From the NCBI RefSeq assembly GCF_004193775.1, contig NC_041002.1, positions 17,975,535-18,039,534 on the forward strand: a stretch of DNA of 64,000 nucleotides, in the 5' to 3' direction. Positions within the stretch are counted from its first letter, which is position 1; every line of letters begins with the position of its first letter. The DNA is from Glycine soja (lineage: Eukaryota; Streptophyta; Magnoliopsida; Fabales; Fabaceae). Under the pieces are notes generated by a model. That model did not search any database and was not told the origin of the DNA. It was given only the letters and a program-made list of their open reading frames with translations. The position numbers were made by a program, and so were the translations under genes. This document shows, one piece after another, positions 20,580 through 32,200 of the stretch.

Positions 20580-21721
20580 TGTTGATTGACAAGTGCACCA
20601 ATCCGTCCCAAGTAGCAAAGTTAAAACGAAAGTCCGAGTGTCGAATCCACAAGGACTTTGTTTATACTTAGGTAGATGAATATTTTATTAAAAAAAGAAG
20701 TTAAATAAAATTGACTTGAAAAGTTATGAAAAAAACAATAATTTAAATTGGTAGAAAATTAAATCAAACAAGAGAAAAAAATTAAACAAGAATTTAAATT
20801 AATTAATTAAAGACTGAAAAAATGAGAAAATTCAATATTATTGTAGAAGGAAATTCAGAAGATGAAAATGTTGAGAATTTAGCCTACCAAAGCTACTCTT
20901 TGATGTAATGTTAATAAATTTTCTCAATTTATAATTGTTCCAATTTACACCTGCATATACTAGTATACTCTAATTTTGGTCTCCCACATGAAAGAGTCTA
21001 ATTTATCTATTTTCTCTCCCAAATCCCTTTATAGAGCAAAAATAGTAAATGACATTAAGAATAGAGATGTATAACAGGCTAAACAAATATCAACATATCC
21101 CTAATGATGACATTACTTAGATACCATTTCCTAGTTGTATTAGAAAATAATGTTTCCAACAAAGGGGGTTTAGCCTCTCATTATCATGGAGGCTTTACAA
21201 TTGCTAGAGGAAAATATTTAGTAAAGAATGAAAAGATAAGAAAGGGAATGGAGGGAAGGAGTGACTTCGAATGTTTGCTTCTCCTTCTTCTAGCTTTTGC
21301 ATTCTATAAGAAATTATATTCTTTTGGAACTTCTGTTTGTTTTTTCTTTCTTCTCTCTTCTTCTTTTATAGGTGTAGATTAACAGGATTCTTGCACTAAG
21401 TTTGCCTTTACTTTCCTGAATTAGTCTACTTTCCTTAATTAGTCACGCTTTCTTTAATTAGCCATTTTCCTTAATTAGTCATGCTTTCCTTAATTAGCTC
21501 GTTTTCCTTAATTATTCCTGCCTTCCTTAATTATCTTTCTTTTTGGGCTTTATTTTACTCACTAAGCATCATAAATTCATCGCTTTTAATATTCTCTGCA
21601 CAAAAACTTAAATAATATTTAATTTAACAATTATTTGCTCAAAAAGAAAAAATTATGAGAGAAAAATTACAAATTTCTATATAATTTAATCCCAAAATAT
21701 ACTCATCATTAGCAGTTATCA
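20580..21721 (-). mobile_element. 5' LTR of the Athila-like element
   Basis: It runs from TGTTGATTGAC (20580) to GCAGTTATCA (21721) on the plus strand and pairs with the LTR at 9,394-12,001. A deletion near 21,152, relative to the partner, removes about 130 bases between short TTTCC repeats. Confidence 0.85.
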
Positions 21722-21773
21722 GAACACTGTGAAGTCATTCCTAGATCCCAATATCTGTTCAAAAATTCATGTA
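21722..21773 (+). pseudogene. SEC14-family (SFH phosphatidylinositol-transfer) exon fragment
   Basis: The sequence reads NTVKSFLDPNICSKIHV, matching a conserved block near the C-terminal side of the SEC14 lipid-binding domain in plant SFH proteins. The upstream part of the exon, after a TTGTTTCTAG acceptor, lies at about 9,377-9,388 on the other side of the Athila-like element; the retrotransposon inserted in this exon. SEC14 proteins exchange phosphatidylinositol and phosphatidylcholine. Apparent small losses near the junction and lack of the next conserved exon show that this is a dead remnant. Confidence 0.6.
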
Positions 21774-23859
21774 AACATTTATCTTCAGAGTATGCTGATC
21801 AATTTGAACCAAGGTTAATTTTCATTTAACCAAGGACTTTGAAGTTTGAACAAATTAATGATTTATTGACCAGGTCATAGGTAACAAAATCTAGAGCACA
21901 TTGCTTGAGATCATTGATATCGGGTTAAATTTATCTCCATTCTCATTGAATTGAAGTGTTTTATTTCATACATATCCATATTATCTTATTAAGTGTTTCT
22001 ATAAGAGTAAAATTCTTGTGCTTAAAGGATATTATGATACCCCTTGATTGTATGGAGATAGTAATGTATACATGGAATCTCTTTAGTCAGGGGTTTTTCA
22101 ATAAAGAGAGAGATGAAGGAGCTTTACTATACTACTATATATAATTTCTTTTCTTTGTAGGCACTTGCAAAGTGTTGACATGAATTTATCAGGTCTAGGC
22201 TTATATTATTTCATCAACTATTGGGTCCATGCTTATATTATGCCATCAACTATTCCAAACTCTGTATATAGGAGGTATGTCCATCCTTTTGTTTTATTAA
22301 TTTCTCATTCCTTTATTTCATTGTTACATGTAGATTCGATCTCGAGTTGATCAGTTTCTTATGCATTGAGGTTTATGAGTTTCTTTTTCTCTCAGTATTT
22401 AGAAGGGCCTTAAAGGCAAAGTGCTAGAAGAAATGCCATATATAATTAAATAATTAGGTGATTTGCATGATGAGGTATTTCTTTTACCTTTGAATTTCAA
22501 CCACTAAACTTATTACTGATATTATAATCTGCTTGGATTTATATGTCTTTGTGATTAGTAAGTTTCTAGAAGCCTTTTGTCTTTTGGACAAAGATGGAGA
22601 TGGTATATATCCCTTCTTTGCTTAAAATATTAACTAACTTTCTAAATACAGGAAACAATGAAATGCATGAAATGAATTATTCACGCAGCAGAAAGGGCTA
22701 TGAAGTGTTGTACAAAAGCTATAAAAAGGCCACGAAAAGATCCTAAGGTAATAATAGTATAATTTCCATTGAATAGTAGTGATGGTCCTTGTGTTTAATA
22801 GCAAATGCAGATTATGGTCTGTTTAGATATCCATTCTTTTAGGCTTACAATAATAGAGTTGCATGCTATAAAAAAACAAGGGTGATGCCCAAAGAGTGAT
22901 CATGTAAATGCTTAACCATTGGCTATCCCCAACATAGAACATAGAGCTAAGATACAATTTTAAACACAAAACAATTTAACTAATTATTATTTTATCCTTC
23001 ACAAATATAACTAATTAATTATTATACAATAAGGGTTAAATTTCTTGTTGCTTAATTCCTTTAACGTAATATTTTTTTGCTTAATTTACAATCGTGTTCA
23101 TGCATATTTTCTGACTAAAAAAAATTCATACATATTTTTCAGCTACTGAGCAACCCTTACTTGAAAGCTAATTCACACAACGTAAAAAGTTGTTCATTCA
23201 TTTTAAAAGTTTCTCAAGCTTTCTCTCTCATCAATAATTAATTAACCCTATTAATTAATTGACATTGGTTTTCAAGGGATTGAAGGATCCGTGGAGAAGC
23301 TTGGATAGAACAGATTATAAGGAGGACACAAAGTTAAACCTTAGAACCAGAGGTATGTGTTTAGCTCCTATTTCATGTACTCCTCTAGTTTACAGAGAAA
23401 GCAGCGGACCAGATTACAGGACACCAACATATAGAGGATGTTTGTATAGGTGAAATTAAAATGTGTCATGTCTAAGATACTATATATATCATATGTTTAT
23501 GTATGTATATATGTATTTATGTACGTTGCTCGAAAGGAAAAATTATAAATTAAGGTCTAGTGAAAAAAGGTATATCATGGTAAAAGTAACTCTTCTAGCT
23601 GTAATTACTATTTGGTTCTTTAGTAATAAAATGCATACATTATAGTCATTCAATACGTTTTTATTTATTTATGTTTTTAAGCAAAAGAAATATAATTAAA
23701 ATAGAATATCTTGAGAATAACCCTCTTAAGTGGATAGAGATTCAATACAATTTAATTGTCGTTTTTATACGATGTTTCCTTACCTATGGTCTGGACTGCA
23801 TGAATTTTTTTTTTTTTTTTAATTACAGGTTAGATTGGCTATAAAAAAATAAATATTAA
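21774..23859 (+). other. Gene debris with exon-like pieces, no intact gene
   Basis: Moderately AT-rich. Exon-like pieces include 22,650-22,746 (ending CCTAAGGTAATA, a donor-like site) and the open frame 23,259-23,453, a 65-residue Arg-rich sequence ending in YRTPTYRGCLYR. Neither could be assigned to a family with confidence. Together with the PPR and SEC14 pieces, these may be fragments assembled in one former element or a decayed gene region. Confidence 0.4.
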
Positions 23860-24095
23860 AAAAATTAAAAATTATGACGGTATTTTGGAAACCATGATAG
23901 AAAGCTTAACATTAATGATGATTTTCAAGAAAATTATCTCAGAAAGTCCATCTTTTATGACAAACCACATGTAAAAAGACTTTTATTGTAAAAACGTATA
24001 AAATTATCATGGAAAACTAACCACGTTCTATGATGGTGGATTTGATGCATGATGGTGAAAACCGTCATGAAAGACCCTAAAGAGCCATCGTCGAA
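23860..24095. repeat. Imperfect hairpin repeats similar to those at 5.3-5.5 kb
   Basis: Contains GACGGTATTTTGGAAACCATGATAG-type and GGTGAAAACCGTCATGAAAG-type units, similar in design to 5,340-5,545. If real, the two blocks could be the left and right subterminal regions of one old CACTA element later split by retrotransposons. No TAGTG end was found nearby. Confidence 0.35.
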
Positions 24096-25590
24096 GAACC
24101 AAGGGAAACTCTTACAAAGGAAAAAAAAATTTAGATTTCATTTAAATTCATTTTGCCTCAAAACTATAAAAAGTTTTTTCTATTTATAGACTAGGCTTTC
24201 CTCTAAAATTCCCACTAGGAATTAATTCACACTCATAATTAAATTTCAACTTACATTAAATTTCCAATAAAAATAAAATCCCACTAGTCACTATAATAAC
24301 TTGGGAACCCTAAAAAACATAACAACTTATCCAAAAGATGTCAAGAGTCATCTAAACTTAATACATGAAAATAAAATATGAAAATTCGAAGAAAAAATAA
24401 AAAAAAATGAGTCTTAATTAGTTCTAATGTCCAAAAGCTATGTGATCCATCCAAATATATTCCAACCAACGGCTACATCTTGAATATAAACTCTTGGGCT
24501 CGTTGTGTTTTTCAAATTATAGTCTTTAAGTTTGTTGAATTTTTCTTCAAATTCTAAAAATGAAACAATTCTTGATTTGGACATTTGCATAACTAAACTT
24601 TGAAAAGTCTTCTTGATTCTTTTAATTCTTGTTTTAGTCATTGGACCTTTCATCCATTGAAAAAAAAATACTTGAAGTAATTAGACCTTTGCAGAATCAT
24701 ATCAAGCATTAACATAAAATAAACATGATTATTCTTTAAAAAATATCATTACACTTAATTTCATTAATATTATTAAAATTTATAGTCATTTTTATATTAA
24801 GTATTAGAATGAATATAATAAAAAAACTTATAAACTAATAAAAAATATTTATCTTAAAAAATAATATTACATATCAATTAGAATAATAATAATAAAATAC
24901 TAATTTCCCATGCATTCCACATGTCTACGTACTAGTATTATAAAATAGTAAATGAAGAATTAAAATTTCTCAGATTTATAATTTTGAAAACTTATTCAAT
25001 GACCATAATTGTTTAAATGATTAAATTAAGTTGAGTATTTGATATTTACTTGGTAAATTATTTAAGAAATAAGAAAAAAAAATTAACATATAGAGAGAAG
25101 ATGATAAATATAATGAATAACCTGATAAAAAAAAGTCTAAAATAAGAATAGAAATTGAAATAAAAAATAAAATTATAAAATCATTTTCATGTCTAACTAG
25201 AAAGAGTTATATCACCTATAATTTTATTTGACTCAAAATAAATTGTCTCTTATAGAAAATGCGTCTATGGAAAAATAAGATACATATATCCAAAAATTAT
25301 TTGGTAAAAATAAAATATAAAGAAAAAGGTATTAGGCCCGGCTTGCCTAAAATTTACAATCCGCATAAACTACATAACGCAGAAATTAGAAGTATAAAAC
25401 ACATTTAAAACTTCTCATAAAAGAAGTAAAAAAATTGTAGGAGGATTTAGAATTATTTTTTACAATTTAAAATGCCACGGGTTTACATTTATGCCGCTTA
25501 TTATTAAAAAACCCAGTATATCAAACCAACTAAAATGTGTATGACATAATCGATATTAACCTATACGTGCATACTACAAGTTTAAATTTG

Positions 25591-25966
25591 GTTTAATTAT
25601 AAATTTGGTTCTCAAATTATTTTAAATGATTTAATTGGATCTTCAAATTTTAAAAATGTTCAATTTGGTTTTCAAAATTTTAAAAATGAATCAATTTGGT
25701 TCTCAAATTTTTAAAAAGTTTTAATTTGGTGCTCAAATACTTTAAAACCAATTAATTAATATCAAAATTTTAAGAATTTGAGGACTAAATTGAACCATTT
25801 AAAATAATTTGAAGATCAAATTAATTCATTTTTAAAAATTTGAGAATTCAATTGAACCTTTTAAAAATTTGGAATCAAATAGATTTATTTTTAAAAAATT
25901 AAGAACCAAATTAAACCTTTTAAAAATTTAAACATCAAATTAAATAATTTAAATCATAATTAGACC
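25591..25966. repeat. Foldback (MITE-like) element, about 376 bp
   Basis: Long imperfect inverted repeat centred near 25,770. The left arm repeats TTTGGTTCTCAAATT and TTTTAAAA blocks; the right arm carries their complements (TTTGAGGACTAAATTGAACC, TTTTAAAAATTTGAG). The outer ends GGTTTAATTAT and ATAATTAGACC are also complementary. It would form one large hairpin, like many legume MITEs that can seed small RNAs. The target duplication is unresolved in AT-rich DNA. Confidence 0.55.
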
Positions 25967-26055
25967 TTGAAATTTCAACATTTGCTAAGACTTCATCTAC
26001 GGTAACAACAATATTTTGTCGTAATATACTTTAAATTTCATCATTCATTCATTCA

Positions 26056-26164
<109 letters not shown>

Positions 26165-26513
26165 GCTGACCCCCTCATGTTTTGTTAAGCTCATGTATTT
26201 TCCATTTATTAATTTCCTTTTAAATTCATCCTCTACACTCATTAGAAAGTGCTATTATTTTTTCTCTCTCTATTCCAACCTTTTATATATTAGGTGTTAA
26301 TTTATCTTAGAAAATGTATATTAAGAGAAATATATTTTAGTCAATTTTTTTTTAATTACATAATTTTTTATACTTATTAATTTTTTTCCAATTTCTGTTC
26401 CTAACCCTAACTTATATCCCAAAAGAAAAATTAGAAACACACAACCCATATTAAAATAGAAAGTATGGGTCAAAACAAAGATAAAAAAAAAATAAACAAA
26501 GAGATAAATAGAT

Positions 26514-26525
26514 TCACGTACGTGA
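26514..26525. promoter_or_regulatory. 12-bp palindrome with two ACGT cores upstream of the bHLH gene
   Basis: TCACGTACGTGA lies about 835 bp upstream of the start codon. ACGT cores are bound by plant bZIP and by PIF-class bHLH factors. This is a candidate site only; a 12-bp palindrome could occur by chance. Confidence 0.35.
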
Positions 26526-26946
26526 TATTTCAAGAATTATTAGATAGTTTAACACTTTTACTAGCTAATAGTCCCACTAATTTGCACACATGCTCAAAAT
26601 TTCCAGCTTAATTATAAAAATAAGTAATAACATTTAATTATTTAATTATGCATGTGTTGAATATTAACATGAATCAATATGATATGAGACTAAATATACA
26701 TATAAGATTAATCTAATGATTAGAAAAAAAAATGAAAAAAGAAAGGAGGGATCACAAATCTAATGATTAGAAAAGAAAGGAGGGATGACAAGTATAAATC
26801 TCATAACTCATTTTTAATAAAAATTAATAAATTTTTAAATTTTTATTTACTGATAAAAAATAATACGAGACTATTTAATATATTTTTCCTCTATTCTAAA
26901 ATAGGGTGTACTGGTGATCGCTAATGATAACTCATCAGATACACGG

Positions 26947-26957
26947 TATATTTATTT
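26947..26957 (+). promoter_or_regulatory. Possible TATA element of the bHLH gene
   Basis: TATATTTATTT lies about 400 bp upstream of the start codon, leaving room for a leader of roughly 370 bp that is relatively rich in C and A. In such AT-rich DNA the call is weak. Confidence 0.3.
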
Positions 26958-26970
26958 ATAATTGAAGAGT

Positions 26971-27288
26971 ATGATACACAACACCAACACCAAATTAACA
27001 CATCAGAATCGTTGGAACGACAAAACAGAACTGACTACTCCGCAAAAAAACTTCCCCACCTTCTCACTCCAATACGTATGGACTAGATTCTCTCTTTCCC
27101 GTAGTGAAACCAAATCCACAAGCTTGTTTCCCCTCATTTCTCTGATATTAGAAGGGGGGTCACACACACCAAACAACCAAATCACGTCGTTTCATTTAAC
27201 AACAATCAATCTTTTCCCTCTTTCTCTTAATTCCCAATATTCTTCACATTCACTTCTCTTCTGCCATGTGAACAAACATCAAACATAG
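26971..27288 (+). CDS. Candidate upstream ORF in the bHLH leader (105 codons)
   Basis: An ATG at 26971 opens a frame that closes at 27286-27288, 61 bases before the main start codon. The peptide is rich in Ser, Thr, Asn and Phe and shows no family resemblance. If transcription starts at the TATA-like element near 26,947, this ATG would be close to the cap or upstream of it, so whether it is in the mRNA is open. A second short upstream ATG occurs at 27,264. Confidence 0.25.
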   Translation: MIHNTNTKLTHQNRWNDKTELTTPQKNFPTFSLQYVWTRFSLSRSETKSTSLFPLISLILEGGSHTPNNQITSFHLTTINLFPLSLNSQYSSHSLLFCHVNKHQT

Positions 27289-27349
27289 CAAGCACAAAAC
27301 AAAATCGCAGTTCCATCCATAGCACTGCCTCAATTCTTCCCCCAAAAAA

Positions 27350-29177
27350 ATGAGCCAGTGTGTTCCCAGTTGGGATGTCGAAGACAACCCACCACCCTCA
27401 AGAGTCTCACTTCGCTCCAACTCTAATTCAACTGCCCCTGATGTTCCCATGTTAGCTCTCTTTTCTTCTTCTTTTGTCTCTGTATCATACGAGAAATTAT
27501 TTTATAATTCGAGACTATAGCTAGTGTGATCAATTTTTATGTAATTAATTTTTGTACGACAATAAAAAAAGTCTAACTCAACTGATGAGAAATGTTATAA
27601 ATTACGTAGTACCATTCTTTCATTGTTCCTACCAATAAAAAAAATTATACACACAATCATATTTTTTTAATTAAAACAAGTTAATAGAAGAAATTAGTGA
27701 CGACCATGTAATAATTTCTCCTACTACTACATCATGGGTGTTAATGACTGGTTTGTGTGACTTGATGAGTTCAGGTTGGACTACGAGGTTGCTGAGCTGA
27801 CATGGGAAAATGGGCAACTTTCTATGCATGGCTTAGGGCTACCGCGTGTGCCGGTAAAACCCCCAACAGCCGTCACGAATAAGTACACATGGGAGAAGCC
27901 TCGCGCAAGTGGCACCTTGGAGTCCATAGTGAACCAAGTCACGAGCTTTCCTCACCGAGGAAAGCCGACACCATTAAACGGCGGTGGGGGCGGCGGCGTT
28001 TACGGGAACTTCAGGGTGCCGTGGTTCGACCCTCATGCCACTGCCACCACCACGAACACCGTGACGATGGACGCATTGGTGCCCTGCTCGAACCGGGAGC
28101 AGAGCAAGCAGGGCATGGAGTCGGTCCCCGGCGGCACGTGCATGGTGGGGTGCTCCACGCGTGTGGGGTCATGCTGCGGGGGGAAGGGGGCGAAGGGGCA
28201 TGAGGCGACTGGGAGGGATCAGAGCGTGAGTGGGAGTGCCACGTTTGGGAGGGATAGCAAGCACGTGACCCTAGACACGTGCGACAGGGAGTTTGGCGTG
28301 GGTTTCACTTCCACCTCCATCAACTCGCTCGAAAACACCAGCTCCGCTAAGCACTGCACCAAGACCACCACCGTAGACGACCACGATTCTGTTTCCCACA
28401 GTAAACCAGTGGTGATAATTAATTACCGTTTTTATTATTTTTTTTGTGAACCTAAAATACTATGCTTATTATTAATAATATGCTATTTTTCTCTTTCATT
28501 TCATCTTAATATCTTATATCTCTTTTCATTTTCTTATACATTTTTTATTTATCACTTTCTATCTCTCTCTCTCTCTTCCATATATCCTATCCACCCCCAA
28601 ATGTGCATTGGTCATTTACTAATGATTTCTCTAATACCATCTCTTGATATTATTCATATAAGCAACTATCTCAATAGTGCAAATTTTTTTCATTGATGTC
28701 TATCTTATTTATTTATCTATTTTGTATGTCATATTATCAATTATATGTATATTTTTTCTATATTGATGTATACTAACATGAGGGTGTTCATGCTTTATTT
28801 TTTTTATTTATATATGACTTTATAAAACTTTTTATAACACCCTTACGACCTTGTATCATTATTTTATTTCACACTTCCTTTTCCTCTACAATATTTTTCT
28901 TTGTTTTATAAGAAGAATTATATAAATACAAATTTTCTTTGAATTTATTTTTATCGGAACATTTTCTCTTTGGCAATATTTTGTACTCTGGTTCCTTTGT
29001 CGCAATTTTCATAATTGCAAACTGATTGTAAAACTATACATTTTCTACAATATTTTTTTATAATTTATTCTCTTAATAAATTTTTATCATGTTGTTTATT
29101 TTAACATTGACCTCACTTAGCTTATTACAAAAGTATTGTACAAATAAAATTCCTTTAGTTTATAACACTAACTGATG

Positions 29178-29241
<64 letters not shown>

Positions 29242-32200
29242 TCAGTAAATATTTAAGTTAATCTTTTATTTTTTTTACGGAATTGATTGTCCCGCAATAG
29301 TTTTTTTTTAAAAAATATTTAAAACATAATAATCCTCTATAAAATTAAATATTATAAAATTTTTAATTTTTAATTGATTAATTTAAGGAAAAATTCAGAA
29401 AATTAATATAAGTCTATCTTAATTAACTAAATTTTATTTTTTTATATGTTACATTAATTTTATGATGTGTTTTGTCGTATAGGGAGAAGACCAGGATGAA
29501 GGGAAGAAAAAGAGAGCAAACGGAAAATCATCGGTGTCCACTAAAAGGAGCAGAGCTGCGGCTATACACAACCAATCTGAAAGGGTGAGCGTTGAATAAA
29601 CTTTGCAAATTAGTTGCAAGTTGCTATGATGATATTCTAACAACATGTACAAAATCAAGATTTTATTGTTCATTGGTTCATTTTTTTATGCATTGACTTT
29701 TCAGAAAAGGAGGGATAAGATAAACCAAAGAATGAAGACATTGCAAAAGTTGGTCCCAAATTCCAGCAAGGTAAGTATATAGCATATAGTTGCAACTAGT
29801 AGGGTGGGGTTTTGCTGAGGTAATCATGATATTGCTTTCTTTTTTTATTATTATTGAAATCATCATGATATTGTATATGTGGTATCAGAGCCAATTATTT
29901 AGTATCTATTGGTCCCAAATCCTTGAGAGAAACAGTTGCTATATACTGACGTAACATCTTTCTTTGCTATATTCACTTTCGTAGACTTTAGCGGTCCCCT
30001 GAGGATTCGATAGCCACTATAGTTATAAATACCGTTTCAGACTGATTTCCCTCCTCATGTTTTTTCTTTTTATGTTATTCGCTAGTTCTTCCCAGAAGTA
30101 AAATAAATTATTTTCTTAAAAAAGAAACAGAATTTCACGTAAATTACATTTTAATTTGAATGTGACTTCTTTAAACTTGTATCCAAGGCCTAAATGATTG
30201 GCAGCTGTGGACAAATAAAGGGGGTGAATATGGACCCTCTCCCCTCTCAAGATATTTTTCTGAGGATTATATACATTCGTTGAACTAATACTATTCATAA
30301 TAATAATTAATGATAAAAATATTATTCATAACTGTTGTTATTGATATTAATTTATTTTTTTTAGGTTGATATTAATTTTATTATTATTTTAACTTGATTT
30401 TCAACTTTAAGATCTATTTGTTTGACTTTTATGCATGTACTTACATTTTAATATATATGATATGTTATTGTTTGTTCATTTTGGCTTTTCTTATTTATGG
30501 AACCGTCCTTGTAGATAAGGTATCTACTTTCATACCATTTATTATACACTTCATGTAAAATTTTGATATGCAAATTCTTTACATGATATCCTACTACCTT
30601 AATTTGTCCCTTCACATATGGTCCCAACATTATTGGAAAAATACTAATGTTAAATAAACATCTAAAAATGTCTTACACATTTTGTGTCATCAATTTAGTT
30701 TTAATTTTTTATAATTACTATTAGAACATCTAAAAGTATAATTAATTTAATAGTATTACATGATTACTATTCTTTTAGATAATTAATCCATGTGATATTA
30801 TAGTTGTAAAGGCATAAAGATTCTAATTAGTTAGATATACTGGCCGGTGGGGATAATTGTGCTCTTGAACCTTTTCCAATCATATCATATATATGGCTAT
30901 GGAAGTGAGAATTTTAGGGTAGTATGTGCAGTTATAGAGTCCACATAAAGTCCAATTACTTATTGTCATACTCTGACAGGAGGCTGTTTGGTGAAGAGGC
31001 ACCCAACTGCTCCCACAGGAAATCGTTTCCAGTGGTACATGTCCATTATGCCATAAACACTAAAACAACTAACGTTTTCGCCAAAAACACAAAAGTACAA
31101 ATCAGAGAGGGAAAAGAAGGAGAAAGGCGAAAGAAAAAGAACCCACACTTAACCATAGTAGACAAGGGGAAAAAAACAAGAAAGAAACATTTCAACAGCA
31201 ACATGCAATGTTTAGTATATATTTTATAGTTTATTTATGAATTCAATTAGCTACCTAATTAAATTAAACCAATTTCTAGTAGAAAAATATATTTAACAAT
31301 AGAATTAATTGCTTTTATATATGTGACATTGCTATATGGAATTTCATATATATGGGACATTAATTTACGATTCATTATATATTTATGGTTTTCATATATA
31401 TGAATTTTCTTTAAATTTTTTTGTTACAGAGTGATAAAGCTTCAATGTTGGATGAGGTGATAGAATATTTGAAGCAGTTGCAAGCACAGTTGCAGATGAT
31501 AAATAGAATCAACATGTCATCGATGATGCTGCCATTGACCATGCAGCAACAGCTTCAAATGTCGATGATGTCTCCAATGGGCATGGGATTAGGGATGGGT
31601 ATGGGGATGGGTATGGGAATGGGGATGGATATGAACTCCATGAACCGTGCTCACATCCCTGGCATCCCTCCAGTCCTCCACCCTTCTGCCTTCATGCCCA
31701 TGGCAGCCTCGTGGGATGCCGCGGCCGCAGCTGGTGGCGGCGACCGACTTCAAGGGACTCCGGCCAACGTGATGCCTGACCCCTTGTCGACATTTTTTGG
31801 ATGCCAATCACAGGTAAGCAAATATTTAGCTAAATGCTAACGAGTGTTTAATTACATTTATTAAGAATTCTCAAATGAAAGATATTAAATAAAAAATATA
31901 TAGTTTTAAAATATCATATACTTTCATTACCAAAAAAAAATCATATTTTATTTTTCACTAAACAATCGTCTTTGGTCTTCTTGTTTTATACAATGACGAC
32001 ACTCTAATGTTTGAACCTATATTTATCCAAACCCTGGGTTGATCCTATTGTATATTTGTTTGACTCATATTTATTGCGGATAAGGTAAGAAGTTCAATTT
32101 TCTTATAATTATCGAAAGCAACAGGATTTTGCTGAATTGGCTGGGTACTGAATTTGTGAGGCACAAGTGATAAGGTTGTAGAAATCAGTCAAATCGAATT

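Larger units (their letters stand above)
9389..21726 (-). mobile_element. Athila-like Ty3-gypsy retrotransposon, 12.3 kb, gag-pro only, with nested insertions
   Basis: The element spans 9394-21721 and is bounded by GAACA at 9389-9393 and 21722-21726, an exact 5-bp target duplication. In minus-strand orientation it reads 5' LTR (21721-20580), primer-binding site (20573-20556), gag and protease (about 20,205-17,660), non-coding interior, polypurine tract (12016-12002) and 3' LTR (12001-9394). The primer site resembles the tRNA-Asp type site used by Athila elements. No reverse transcriptase, RNase H or integrase sequence was recognised, so it looks like a deletion derivative that needed enzymes in trans. 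Nested inside are LTR pieces at 10,491-11,838, 12,344-13,275 and 14,316-17,584. Confidence 0.85.

Noticed and set aside
27889..28203. 104-codon frame overlapping UNE10 exon 2
   Set aside because: Shadow frame in GC-rich coding sequence; the main frame carries the recognisable PIF motifs and correct splice phases.
30924..31229. 101-codon frame in UNE10 intron 4
   Set aside because: Lies wholly within an intron with good splice sites; Lys-rich, no family resemblance.
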